Source: an uncultured Geobacteraceae bacterium
GTDB taxonomy: Bacteria; Desulfobacterota; Desulfuromonadia; Geobacterales; Pseudopelobacteraceae
Direction: 5' to 3'
DNA length: 39,063 bases
Assembly (NCBI GenBank): GCA_903852495.1
Contig: CAINRC010000045.1
Coordinates: 1-39,063, forward strand
A model generated the notes under the pieces. The model ran no database searches. It saw only the letters and a list, made by a program, of their open reading frames with translations, and was not told where the DNA came from. Each line of letters begins with the position of its first letter. The stretch's first letter is position 1. The position numbers were made by a program, and so were the translations under genes. Of the stretch, positions 14,940 through 22,706 are shown in pieces.

Positions 14940-15962
14940 TCAGGTGCCAAATCCGCAATTCGGATAGCGGCAGTCGGAGCAGCCAAGACACAAACCGCCA
15001 TGACCAAGTGTGGTGATGTCACTCCTACGAATCTGTTCACCAGCCATGATGCGCGGGACGAGTAGATCAAAAGTAGTTGCCTTGCTGTACATGGCACAGC
15101 CAGGAACGCCAACCACCGGAATTGTGCCGATGTAGGCCAACATAAACATTGAGCCAGGGAAGGTAGGAGACCCGTATGTAACTTCTCGACCACCCGCCGC
15201 CCGGATACTTGCGGGTGTCCGGTCATCCGGATCGACAGACATACCACCGGTCAACACAATCATGTCAGCCCCTTCACCGAGGAGGTCATGGATCGCCTGC
15301 ACCGTCATGGGGATGCTGTCGGGCACGAAGATCTGCCGCAGGATGCTGCTTCCCAGCTCATTGATTTTAGCCATCATTACCGGGCCAAACTTGTCCTCAA
15401 TCCGCTGGTGGTAAACTTCATTACCGGTCGTCACAATACCTACCTGCAACTTTTTGAAAGGCACAACCTCGATAATCGGGAAACATTCCCGGCAGATATT
15501 CTCTACCTCTATTATCTTATCTTCTTCAGTATAAAGCGGTATGATCCGGGTTCCACCGACAAGTCTTTTGGCCGCTACCTGGCGGTTTGTGTGAGATGTC
15601 GCAAAGACGATTTCATCTATGGCGTTTATTCTGTCCAGCGCCGCTACATTAATCTTCAACAATCCTGCTTTTGTTGTCATCAAGCGAACTTTTCCTTCGC
15701 TCGGCGGCATCACCTGGATTCCATGGCCCAAAGCAGCTTTTGCAATTCGTAGTGCCGCTGAATCTTCATGAATAAAACCATCCTCAAGGTTAAGGACATA
15801 AATATTGTCCTTGCCCAGTTTTAGGAGCTTATCTACATCGTCAGGAGTAATTATGTGCCCCTTCTTGAACGCTCTGCCGTGAAATTTCCCCGGCTCTATG
15901 CGGGTAATGTCATGAAAAAGCACCCTGCCGATTGCATGCTGCACCGAAATTTCCGTCATCAT
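14940..15962 (-). CDS. MoeA/MoaB-fold molybdopterin-binding protein with cysteine-rich tail
   Basis: About 340 residues. The central and C-terminal part has the MPT-binding fold: GIVTTGNEVY, the LTGGMSVDPDDRTP loop (like the GGTS/GGVS loop of MoeA and MogA) and VVGVPGCAMY. The protein ends in a cysteine cluster, CLGCSDCRYPNCGFG, which standard MoeA lacks. The start is placed at the ATG-ATG pair 15962/15959 after a G-rich site; 48 further codons upstream overlap the NifX-like gene and look non-coding. It sits directly upstream of the aldehyde oxidoreductase. Metal insertion into molybdopterin, or delivery of the cofactor to Mop, is the likely role; the tail may hold an Fe-S or zinc site. Confidence 0.8.
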   Translation of the reverse strand: MMTEISVQHAIGRVLFHDITRIEPGKFHGRAFKKGHIITPDDVDKLLKLGKDNIYVLNLEDGFIHEDSAALRIAKAALGHGIQVMPPSEGKVRLMTTKAGLLKINVAALDRINAIDEIVFATSHTNRQVAAKRLVGGTRIIPLYTEEDKIIEVENICRECFPIIEVVPFKKLQVGIVTTGNEVYHQRIEDKFGPVMMAKINELGSSILRQIFVPDSIPMTVQAIHDLLGEGADMIVLTGGMSVDPDDRTPASIRAAGGREVTYGSPTFPGSMFMLAYIGTIPVVGVPGCAMYSKATTFDLLVPRIMAGEQIRRSDITTLGHGGLCLGCSDCRYPNCGFGT

Positions 15963-15993
15963 GATATGGCCCCCTCTGTTTTCAGTATCAAAT

Positions 15994-16398
15994 TTAGTGA
16001 CTGTTGTGAGCGCAAGTATGGCCGCTGTTGCTGTCGGTGCAGCGCCCTTCCAGATGGCTCTGCTGGACCGCCACTTCCGGCAGGCTGTTGCATTCGAACA
16101 GTGCAACGTTCTCAGCTATCGACGCTGAACCGGCCTGGTAAATTTTAAATCCGCACATATTCATGACCCGCACCGATTCATCACCGATGCCTCCGACGAC
16201 GATTCCGTCCAGTTGCTGCCTGTTGAGGGCGCTGAACGGGTTACATCCGGCATAGGGATTGGCAGGGTCGCTGTTGGCAATGGCGCTGCTCTGCCGGTTG
16301 TCCGTATCGATAATCACAAAGAACGGGGCCGAGGCAAAATGGCCGTAAATCGTGCTTTCCGTTCCTGCGTCAGCTATCACGGGGAAACATACTTTCAT
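15994..16398 (-). CDS. NifX/NifB C-terminal-like (dinitrogenase FeMo-cofactor biosynthesis) protein
   Basis: A 134-residue protein with the RNase-H-like fold of the NifX/NafY/NifB C-terminal family, whose members bind iron-molybdenum cofactor or its precursors. The start MKVCFPVIAD, the YGHFASAPFF segment, the CNPFSALN motif and GGIGDESVRVM are family features. It carries several extra cysteines and a His/Cys-containing tail. Free-standing homologues occur away from nitrogenase and are presumed to handle Mo, W or Fe-S species. AGGAGG precedes the ATG, and a G4-A3-T3-C4 palindrome lies immediately before it. No nif genes are in the window, so a role in metal trafficking for Mop is more likely. 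Confidence 0.8.
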   Translation of the reverse strand: MKVCFPVIADAGTESTIYGHFASAPFFVIIDTDNRQSSAIANSDPANPYAGCNPFSALNRQQLDGIVVGGIGDESVRVMNMCGFKIYQAGSASIAENVALFECNSLPEVAVQQSHLEGRCTDSNSGHTCAHNSH

Positions 16399-16411
16399 CG
16401 GTAACCTCCTG

Positions 16412-16425
16412 GGGGAAATTTCCCC
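16412..16425. promoter_or_regulatory. Perfect palindrome at the translation start region of the NifX-like gene
   Basis: GGGGAAATTTCCCC is a 14-base perfect dyad just upstream of the AGGAGG site of the gene starting at 16398. It could be a protein operator or, as RNA, a hairpin next to the ribosome binding site. No binding protein is identified. Confidence 0.35.
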
Positions 16426-16479
16426 ACTGATGCGAAATTCTACAGCCGCTTCATCGGCCGGTTCTGAAACACTAACTCA

Positions 16480-16650
16480 CTACCTGCCGTAGCAGTTCTT
16501 GAGTGTATAGGTCTTGCATGGCGTACATTGCGACTTGTACTGTCCCAAATGGCGGTAGCAAAACCAGGAGCCGCACTCGCTGCACTGCTTGACACGATAG
16601 TCATCAGAGTCAATCAGTTCCCCACATAGTGCACACGTTACCTGAGCCAT
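16480..16650 (-). CDS. Small cysteine-rich zinc-binding protein
   Basis: A 56-residue protein with CALC (6-9), CSEC (23-26), a CYRH segment (31-34) and CTPC (42-45), which would make two zinc sites of a cross-brace or treble-clef kind. The ATG at 16650 is preferred over the adjacent one at 16653 because AAGGGG then stands at a better distance. It is the first gene after the riboswitch terminator, so its expression should follow cofactor level. The function is not recognised; a small metal chaperone or an adaptor for the maturation proteins would fit the setting. Confidence 0.7.
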   Translation of the reverse strand: MAQVTCALCGELIDSDDYRVKQCSECGSWFCYRHLGQYKSQCTPCKTYTLKNCYGR

Positions 16651-16715
16651 CATTTCCCCTTGGTTCTTTTGGATATTTTTCAAGCATTCCCGCGAAGATG
16701 CACCCGGCATCTAAT

Positions 16716-16750
16716 AAAAAAAAGGCCCCTTCCGTACGTAGGAAGAGACC
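16716..16750 (-). terminator. Intrinsic terminator of the riboswitch expression platform
   Basis: On the complement GGTCTCTTCC (16750-16741) pairs with GGAAGGGGCC (16733-16724) in a 10-bp stem that includes two G-U pairs. The loop has seven bases and a run of eight T follows (16723-16716). It stands between the aptamer-like RNA and the first gene it would control, as in a transcription-attenuating riboswitch. Confidence 0.8.
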
Positions 16751-16761
16751 TTTTTCAGACC

Positions 16762-16884
16762 CGACAGGGACTGATTACGGCTCTCCTTTCCAATTGAGAG
16801 GCCCTGCCGTTTCCGGCAGGACCCATAGGTCGGTCACCATGAGAGGGTTACTCTGGGAGGTGCAGCGACTCGGAGGTGTACTAT
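16762..16884 (-). ncRNA. Molybdenum/tungsten-cofactor-type riboswitch aptamer
   Basis: Starting about 11 bases after the aldehyde dehydrogenase stop, the minus-strand RNA contains CACCTCCGAG, a hairpin AGAG-TAACC-CTCT inside a CACC/GGTG stem, then GGTGACCGACC and TATGG. A 10-bp stem follows (GGTCCTGCCG with CGGCAGGGCC) capped by a GAAA tetraloop, then a CTCTC/GAGAG hairpin. An RNA at 30.7 kb, in front of the tungsten enzyme gene, shares the same blocks with compensating base changes in the stems. Block order, the GNRA-capped stem and the position before molybdenum-cofactor genes fit the Moco RNA motif (Rfam RF01055). The downstream terminator indicates control of elongation into the maturation and mop genes. 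The family name is from memory, not a covariance search. Confidence 0.75.
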
Positions 16885-16894
16885 ATGGTTCTAC

Positions 16895-18241
16895 TTAATT
16901 GGCGGTAGCGTTCCTGCGTGCCAACCGCTTGATATTGAGCAGGTTTTTGTAGCCGACATTCTCGGTGGTAATGTTGCCGCCCATTGCACCGCATCCCAGG
17001 GTCAAAGAGGGCACCAGGGAGTTGTACAGGGCACCGATGGTGCCATGCACGGAGGGCTGGTTCCAGACGACACGATTGGCGTGAACTTTAAGGGCAAATT
17101 CGTGTGCCACCTCTTCGTCCTCGGTAAAGACTACAGCCGAGTGGCCGGCGCCGCCGAATTCAAGCTGTATGGCTGCGGCGTTGATCGCAGCTTCCCTGCT
17201 GTCCGTAATGAACCAGCCCAGCACCGGTGAGAGCTTCTCTCGGCTCATCCAGTCTTCTCCGCCGGTGGTGGTCAGGGGTACCATCAATAATTTTCTATCA
17301 GCCGGAATTTTGAAGCCGGCCAGTTCGGCAATGACCTGCGGGCTTTTGCCGACGATGGCCATATCGGGGACGCCCCTTTCCTTGTCGAACATAATTGCTT
17401 CCAGCTTGGCCTTCTCTTTTTCGGTACAAAGGTACGCACCGCTTCTTTCAAAGAGGATCAGGGCTTTTTCCGCAATGGTGCGATCGTCGAAAATCACCGA
17501 CTGGTCCGACGAGCAGATGGTGCCGTTGTCAAAGGTTTTGGAGGCGATGACGTCTTCCACGGCCATACGCAGGTTGGCGCTCTTTTCGATAAACACCGGC
17601 ACGCCTCCGGGTCCGACTCCCAGGGCGGGATGACCGGAGCTGTAGGCAGCCTTGACCATGGCCCCACCGCCGGTGGCAATAATAATGGCTATTTCAGGGT
17701 GTTTCATCAGGGCATCAGTGGCTTCAATGGAAGGTGCCGTAACCCATTGGATACAGTGCTGCGGCGCGCCGGCGGCGATGGCGGCATTCAGCATGATCTG
17801 GGCGGCAGCTTCACTGCATTTTTGGGCACGTGGATGGAAAGCAAAGATGATGACGTTACGTCCCTTGAGCGCTATCAGGGCCTTGAACATGGTGGTGGAA
17901 GTAGGATTGGTTGTCGGCGTTACGGCAGCAACAATACCGAACGGTTCAGCAATGGAGATAACTCCATCAGTTTCATCGATGACGCCAACCGATTTTCCGC
18001 CTTTCATGTAATCGTAGACCACCTGCGTGCCGAAGTGGTTCTTAATGACCTTGTCTTCTACGTTGCCGATGCCGGTCTCTTCTACCGCAAATTCTGCCAG
18101 ATAGCGTTCGCTGGCAACACCGGCCACCGTCATGGCCTCGCTGATCTTGTCGACCTGCTCCTGGGTGAAACCTCTGAATTCCTCTAATGCCTTGACTGCT
18201 TTTACCGCCATCAGATCGATTGCCTGTGCCGCTGTTGTCAT
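16895..18241 (-). CDS. CoA-acylating aldehyde dehydrogenase (acetaldehyde dehydrogenase-like)
   Basis: A 448-residue cytosolic enzyme of the AdhE N-terminal/EutE branch that converts an aldehyde plus CoA and NAD to acyl-CoA and NADH, or the reverse. The catalytic cysteine is C243 in FDNGTICSSDQ. TPTTNPTSTT near 109 and GGGAMVKAAYSSG near 191 are the nucleotide-binding and turn motifs of this branch, and the length is right for a single-domain acylating dehydrogenase. AAAGGAG precedes the ATG. A candidate sigma-54 promoter lies 80 bases upstream, and the divergent gene encodes an AcoR-like activator, so aldehyde- or alcohol-dependent induction is likely. Transcription running on would reach the riboswitch right behind it. 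Confidence 0.9.
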   Translation of the reverse strand: MTTAAQAIDLMAVKAVKALEEFRGFTQEQVDKISEAMTVAGVASERYLAEFAVEETGIGNVEDKVIKNHFGTQVVYDYMKGGKSVGVIDETDGVISIAEPFGIVAAVTPTTNPTSTTMFKALIALKGRNVIIFAFHPRAQKCSEAAAQIMLNAAIAAGAPQHCIQWVTAPSIEATDALMKHPEIAIIIATGGGAMVKAAYSSGHPALGVGPGGVPVFIEKSANLRMAVEDVIASKTFDNGTICSSDQSVIFDDRTIAEKALILFERSGAYLCTEKEKAKLEAIMFDKERGVPDMAIVGKSPQVIAELAGFKIPADRKLLMVPLTTTGGEDWMSREKLSPVLGWFITDSREAAINAAAIQLEFGGAGHSAVVFTEDEEVAHEFALKVHANRVVWNQPSVHGTIGALYNSLVPSLTLGCGAMGGNITTENVGYKNLLNIKRLARRNATAN

Positions 18242-18319
18242 GTGCTTCTCCTTTTTTTATAATTTGCGTGATTAGCTGTCCTTTGGAAGAGCTGATTGAT
18301 TTTGTCTGTTCAGAGAGAG

Positions 18320-18335
18320 AGCAGAGTACATGCCA
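18320..18335 (-). promoter_or_regulatory. Candidate sigma-54 promoter of the aldehyde dehydrogenase gene
   Basis: The complement reads TGGCATG, four bases, CTGCT, with -24 GG and -12 GC ten bases apart and about two mismatches to consensus. It lies 80 bases before the ATG at 18241 and faces away from the sigma-54 activator gene. Confidence 0.5.
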
Positions 18336-18489
18336 AATAAATAAAACCAGTTTTTAAAAAACATTTGTCAACCCATGGCATACTGTTTTTTCAGTGAGTT
18401 ATTGGTAGGTTGGCGGATAAACCGGGGAGTGGAAACAGATGAAGGCCGCGCATCATTTATACCGGAATGAACGACATCTGAAATAAAAA

Positions 18490-18508
18490 GTGTCCCATAT
18501 CGTGACAC
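18490..18508. promoter_or_regulatory. Dyad GTGTC-N9-GACAC, possible activator site
   Basis: GTGTC (18490-18494) and GACAC (18504-18508) form an inverted repeat between the two divergent candidate sigma-54 promoters, about 170 bases from one and 55 from the other. An AcoR-type activator could bind here to serve the aldehyde dehydrogenase gene. No other gene lies in the 18242-18637 gap. Confidence 0.4.
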
Positions 18509-18553
18509 TCGGCACACGTGGTACTCCAAAAGTGAACAGACTAACACTGTTTG

Positions 18554-18569
18554 TGGCACGCAAATGGCA
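18554..18569 (+). promoter_or_regulatory. Candidate sigma-54 promoter of the activator gene
   Basis: TGGCACG, four bases, TGGCA: the -24 element is perfect, the -12 GC is ten bases on, and the -12 box has one mismatch to TTGCA. It precedes the preferred start of the activator by about 70 bases, suggesting autoregulation. It also overlaps a TTG that could open a longer frame, which argues against that longer start. Confidence 0.45.
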
Positions 18570-18637
18570 TAGGTTTGTCAATGGATAGCTATCACAGATG
18601 GACGGTGCCAATAGACTGCTCTGTCGCGGAGGAATAC

Positions 18638-20641
18638 ATGGGAGTTTTGACCGTCGGTGATCTCAGTTATGTCCGGAAAGCCCGGGAGGATTTTTTGTCT
18701 GACGGCATAATTCCGGTGGGAATAGTGAACGAAACAATTTTTCGTTCCTGGCAACGCTCCGCGGAACGGGGGATCGGAATGGAGAGGGACGAGACCCGTT
18801 GCGTCCCCCGCTACGACCTGATGCAGCGCCGGGACATCAACAATACATTCCTTCTCCGTTCACAGCCGGTTATGGAAAACCTCTATCACGAGATCTGCGG
18901 GACATCCAGCATGGTGCTGCTGTCAGACAGTGACGGGGTCATACTTCACTCCATCGGCGATCCGGATTTTGTCGATCAGGCGCAGAAAGTCTACCTGAAA
19001 CCGGGTGGGATCTGGACGGAAGGGGTCAACGGCACCAACGCCATCGGCACCGCACTCGAAGAGCAAGCAGCTGTCCACGTACACAGCAGTGAGCATTTCA
19101 TTGACAAAAACCGTTTTCTCAGCTGTTCAGCAACACCCATCTTCGACCCGTTGGGGATGGTTTTGGGCGCACTGGACGTTTCGGGCGATTACCGCGCCCA
19201 CCAGAAACATACCATGGCGCTGGTACGATTATCGGCCCAAATGATAGAGAACCAGATGTTCGTCCCGCAATTCACCGAGGAAATCATCGTGAACTTCCAC
19301 CTGAGGCCGGAATTTATTGGAACTCACTATGAAGGAATTGCCGTCTTTGCTCACGATGGTCGCTTTGTTGCCGCCAACCGCTGTGCCCTTTTGCACCTCG
19401 GCCTGGACAGGCCCAGGATGATCGGACAGACTTTTTCCTCACTGTTCAGGATTTCACTGGCAAAGTTGCTTGAACAGAGCCGTCTTGTGCCACAGCCGGT
19501 CCTGAAACTCCCGCTGCTTTCCGGTGCAGAGGTGTACGGTCGAGTGTGGTGCGGCGCGACAGTTTCACCTGTCACATTCCTGCCAACCTGTTCCAAGGCC
19601 GCCGGAGTCGTTAAACCGGCTTTGCAGCCGGTAGCGGGTGGCGTGGCGCTGGCCAGGCTTGAGCTTGGCGACCCGGCAATGCAGGCCGTTATCAGCAAGG
19701 CCCTCAAGGTTGTAGGGCACGAAATACCGATCATGATAGAGGGGGAATCCGGGACCGGCAAGGAGCTTTTTGCACGTGGCCTGCATCTGGCAGGACCACG
19801 GCGTAGCGGTCCCTTCGTGCCGATCAACTGTTCCGCTATTCCTGAAGGTCTGTTTGAATCGGAACTCTTTGGTTATCAGGAGGGAGCCTTTACCGGCGCA
19901 CGGCGCAAGGGGAACATCGGCAAGATCAGAGAGGCTGACAATGGCACGCTGTTCCTTGACGAGATCGGCGAAATGCCGCTTAACCTCCAGGCACGCCTGC
20001 TGCGGGTACTCCAGGATCGCACCGTTTCACCACTTGGCGGAACCGGGCATTACCCCGTTAATATTGCCGTGATCTGTGCCACAAATCGGCGGGTTCGAGA
20101 CTCTGTTGCCGCAGGAACATTCCGCGAAGATCTCTATTATCGCCTCAATGGGCTGCTGCTGACAGTGCCGAGTTTACGAGAGCGGAAAGACTGTATTGAG
20201 CTCTCACGTTCGATACTACATGATCTGACCGAAGGAAAGAGACAGATCAGCATCAACCCGAAAGTCATCCGGATTTTCGAGACGCACCCCTGGCCAGGCA
20301 ACATCCGACAAATGCATAACGTTCTCAGAACTGCCGTTGCACTGCTCGGGGATAGCCTGGAGATAACTGTTGATGAGCTGTCCGAAGACTTTCTGGAGCA
20401 GGCCGGATGTTGTGCAGAGGGGGACAGTATTGCCCAGGTTTCGTTTGGAACAGAAACTTGTGATGCCTTGCTGGCTGATATGGAAGCCAGTGCGATCTCC
20501 ACAACACTGACGCGATCCGGGGGTAATATTGCTGAAACGGCCAGAAGGCTGGGTATCAGCAGGAACACGCTCTATCGCAAGCTGCGGGTGATGAATAGCG
20601 AGGTGTCCGGCGCAACGCCTCGCTTGCAACGCATTATTTAA
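18638..20641 (+). CDS. AcoR-type sigma-54-dependent transcriptional activator
   Basis: A 667-residue enhancer-binding protein. An N-terminal GAF-type sensor has the AcoR signature GGIWTEGVNGTNAIGTAL. A PAS-like middle follows, then a AAA+ domain with Walker A GESGTGKELFA, the sigma-54 contact loop GAFTGA and Walker B GTLFLDEIGE, and finally a Fis-type helix-turn-helix (NIAETARRLGISRNTLYRK). The start at 18638 has GGAGG five bases upstream; a 29-codon extension to a TTG at 18551 would overlap the promoter. Relatives respond to acetoin, alcohols or aldehydes. It is divergent from the acylating aldehyde dehydrogenase, and sigma-54 sites also precede mftA and the moaE-tupA transcript, so it is the best local candidate for controlling the aldehyde and mycofactocin genes. 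Confidence 0.92.
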   Translation: MGVLTVGDLSYVRKAREDFLSDGIIPVGIVNETIFRSWQRSAERGIGMERDETRCVPRYDLMQRRDINNTFLLRSQPVMENLYHEICGTSSMVLLSDSDGVILHSIGDPDFVDQAQKVYLKPGGIWTEGVNGTNAIGTALEEQAAVHVHSSEHFIDKNRFLSCSATPIFDPLGMVLGALDVSGDYRAHQKHTMALVRLSAQMIENQMFVPQFTEEIIVNFHLRPEFIGTHYEGIAVFAHDGRFVAANRCALLHLGLDRPRMIGQTFSSLFRISLAKLLEQSRLVPQPVLKLPLLSGAEVYGRVWCGATVSPVTFLPTCSKAAGVVKPALQPVAGGVALARLELGDPAMQAVISKALKVVGHEIPIMIEGESGTGKELFARGLHLAGPRRSGPFVPINCSAIPEGLFESELFGYQEGAFTGARRKGNIGKIREADNGTLFLDEIGEMPLNLQARLLRVLQDRTVSPLGGTGHYPVNIAVICATNRRVRDSVAAGTFREDLYYRLNGLLLTVPSLRERKDCIELSRSILHDLTEGKRQISINPKVIRIFETHPWPGNIRQMHNVLRTAVALLGDSLEITVDELSEDFLEQAGCCAEGDSIAQVSFGTETCDALLADMEASAISTTLTRSGGNIAETARRLGISRNTLYRKLRVMNSEVSGATPRLQRII

Positions 20642-20714
20642 ACTGCCGGAATATATCAGGAAACCCGCTTCATGTTATATGCGTTAAACCATGGATATAT
20701 TTTAAAAACACACG

Positions 20715-21920
20715 TTATACCCCTTGATTTTCCTTTGGCAGAGACCGGAAGAAGAGGAAGACGAGCGGCGGGAGGACAAGCAGGAAGGCGTACAACAGAT
20801 AACGAAAAGCCTCAGTTACTCCGTTCCGGTCGGCCAGCATTCCCACCAGCGGGCCGGTACAGACGAACAGGAGCCGGAAACAGAGGGACTGGAGCGAAAG
20901 GATCCCCGCCCGGTTTGCTGACGGGCATTCCTTCTGGGTGAGATTGAGCATCATCGGCCCCCGCAACCCTCTCATGCTTGTCAGCAGGTAATAGAACAGA
21001 AATCCCCACAATCCGCCGATAGTCCCCAGCCCCGCATATCCCGCACCGATCAGGATCAGAAACAGCAGGACCATGAATCGATCACCCAGAAAATCGTTGG
21101 CACGATGGCTTGTCAGGGAAAAAAAGGCTACGGTCAGATTCGCCCCGCTCCAGACCGGGCCGAACCAGGTCACCGGTACCCCCGCGTGCTGCATGTAGGG
21201 CTGGATCAGCCAGACCGGATAAAACGAGGCAAGTCCCAGCGCCGAGTTGAGCAGAATTGTGTAGCGCAGACTCTTGTTTTCCACGAAGGCGTACTGCACC
21301 GTGCGCAGCGCCTCTTTCAGATGCCCGGAATGCGGGGCGATGTCCCTCGGCGGCTCAATCAACGAGCGGGTGAGGAGGAGTGCCAGGAACCAGACGCCGA
21401 TCTGCAAGACGAACGGAAGCAGCGGCGCGTACGCGTAGATTACCCCAGCAAAAACCGCTCCCAGCGCCTCGCCCCCTTGGGCAAAACCGCTCATGCGCCC
21501 CTGATGACGCGCATACTGCTGTTCCGATCCCCCCTGCCTGAGGGTTTCATACAGCAGGGCACTGTCAGATCCGCTGATAAATGCGAGAGATATCCCGATC
21601 AGGGTTTCGGCTGCCATGACATGAAGGAAGCTGCCGGCCACCGTATAAATCCCCCAGCCGGCCATGCCGAGCAGGGCGGCCAGGGTGAGGGAAACGCGAT
21701 AGCCGATCCGGTCGCTGATGTAGCCGCTCGGGTACTCCATCACCACCATCACGACGGAGAGGATTCCCTGTAGCAGTAGAATCTCGGTCAAGGAGAGGCC
21801 GATGTGATCTTTCCAGAACAGTGTAATAATCGCCATCGGGAAGAGGGTCATCTGCAGGAAGGAAAAGGCGTACAGCTTGGTTATGTTGGAGTGAAATATA
21901 TTTATTGATTTCCAGATCAT
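20715..21920 (-). CDS. MFS transporter
   Basis: About 401 residues with twelve predicted hydrophobic segments and the major facilitator loop between segments 2 and 3 (GYISDRIGYR, a DRxGR-type motif). The central loop is charged, and the protein ends in a short Lys/Glu tail. Substrate cannot be read from sequence; efflux of a small organic compound is typical for this subgroup. The start at 21920 is chosen because it leads into the first membrane segment after about 15 residues. The frame stays open to 22058 but those codons do not look like a transporter N-terminus, and no strong ribosome site decides between them. It is convergent with the activator gene and divergent from the mycofactocin operon. 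Confidence 0.85.
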   Translation of the reverse strand: MIWKSINIFHSNITKLYAFSFLQMTLFPMAIITLFWKDHIGLSLTEILLLQGILSVVMVVMEYPSGYISDRIGYRVSLTLAALLGMAGWGIYTVAGSFLHVMAAETLIGISLAFISGSDSALLYETLRQGGSEQQYARHQGRMSGFAQGGEALGAVFAGVIYAYAPLLPFVLQIGVWFLALLLTRSLIEPPRDIAPHSGHLKEALRTVQYAFVENKSLRYTILLNSALGLASFYPVWLIQPYMQHAGVPVTWFGPVWSGANLTVAFFSLTSHRANDFLGDRFMVLLFLILIGAGYAGLGTIGGLWGFLFYYLLTSMRGLRGPMMLNLTQKECPSANRAGILSLQSLCFRLLFVCTGPLVGMLADRNGVTEAFRYLLYAFLLVLPPLVFLFFRSLPKENQGV

Positions 21921-22265
21921 AAGTTTAGGCTCAAAGCTCTGCCGCCAGTGGTTTTTTTCGGTAAAGTATCCCGGTGCCCAAGGTGCCGGGTTCAGGTAAT
22001 ACATATTACAATGTATGCTCTCCATTTCCATAAAAAAACAGGCAGACACTGTTCCCATTTCCAGAAGTTACGTAGAATTTACAGAACAAGGGTTTAAAAT
22101 AATGTGGATATTTTACCCATTGCCGACATTCGCTACATGTGGCTAATCGCAAGGTATAATCAGTGGTTCCAAATGTGGCCCTTTTCTCTACACTTCAAAA
22201 CAGTGCCTCCGTGGAGACATAGTCCGAACCGGCTGGAAAGACACTATACATCAGCGTTATATTTG

Positions 22266-22282
22266 TTGGCACTGCCATTGCA
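22266..22282 (+). promoter_or_regulatory. Near-perfect sigma-54 promoter of the mycofactocin operon
   Basis: TTGGCACTGCCATTGCA matches TGGCAC-N5-TTGCA without mismatch, with -24 GG at 22268-22269 and -12 GC at 22280-22281. A transcription start near 22293 leaves a leader of about 50 bases before mftA. The rest of the 21921-22265 gap holds no gene that I can see. Confidence 0.8.
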
Positions 22283-22345
22283 GTGAAAAACCGCATACCA
22301 CAGCGCACCCTGTATCGGTGCAACAAAGAACGAAAGGAGAATATC

Positions 22346-22456
22346 ATGGAAACAGAAGTTCAGGCAGTTGAAACATGTGGTACCGAGGAGCCCCGCATTC
22401 TGGAGGAAATTCAGGTTGAAGAGCTCGCAATCGACGGCATCTGCGGGGTTTACTAA
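22346..22456 (+). CDS. mftA: Mycofactocin precursor peptide MftA
   Basis: A 36-residue peptide, too short for most gene finders, with an acidic leader and the C-terminal core IDGICGVY. Canonical MftA ends in IDGMCGVY, so the core differs by Ile for Met. The last Val-Tyr pair is the part that the radical SAM enzyme MftC decarboxylates and cross-links and that becomes the redox cofactor. AAAGGAG stands before the ATG. It is followed one base later by mftB and then mftC, the standard order. An extra Cys at residue 11 in the leader is not part of the core. Confidence 0.93.
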   Translation: METEVQAVETCGTEEPRILEEIQVEELAIDGICGVY

Positions 22457-22457
22457 G

Positions 22458-22706
22458 ATGACTGCGGCAGGCATAAAACTGCATCCGTCCTGCCGCGCAC
22501 GGCAAGAGGGGTTCGGTCTGCTGTTTTATGATAACAGGGGACCGCGCCTCCTTTTCGCTGCAACTGGCACTCTTCTTCCCGCCGACTACTTCGGAACCGT
22601 ACGGGGTAGAGATGAATTCCCCGCCGGAACGTCGGACTCCGAAAAGAAGGCCCTGAAAAAATTTGTAACTCAACTCCTGGAAAAAGGATTTCTCCATGAG
22701 CAATAA
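22458..22706 (+). CDS. mftB: Mycofactocin precursor-binding chaperone MftB
   Basis: An 82-residue protein in the place and of the size of MftB, the PqqD-like peptide-recognition element that binds the MftA leader and presents it to MftC. The sequence has the expected pattern of short strands followed by a C-terminal helical part (KKALKKFVTQLLEKGFL). The ATG at 22458 lies one base after the mftA stop; longer frames upstream overlap mftA and are rejected. It overlaps mftC by 11 bases. Sequence identity within the family is low, so position carries much of the assignment. Confidence 0.85.
   Translation: MTAAGIKLHPSCRARQEGFGLLFYDNRGPRLLFAATGTLLPADYFGTVRGRDEFPAGTSDSEKKALKKFVTQLLEKGFLHEQ

Noticed and set aside
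18551..18637. Longer start (TTG at 18551) for the sigma-54 activator
   Set aside because: It overlaps a candidate -24/-12 promoter, while the ATG at 18638 has a well-placed GGAGG.
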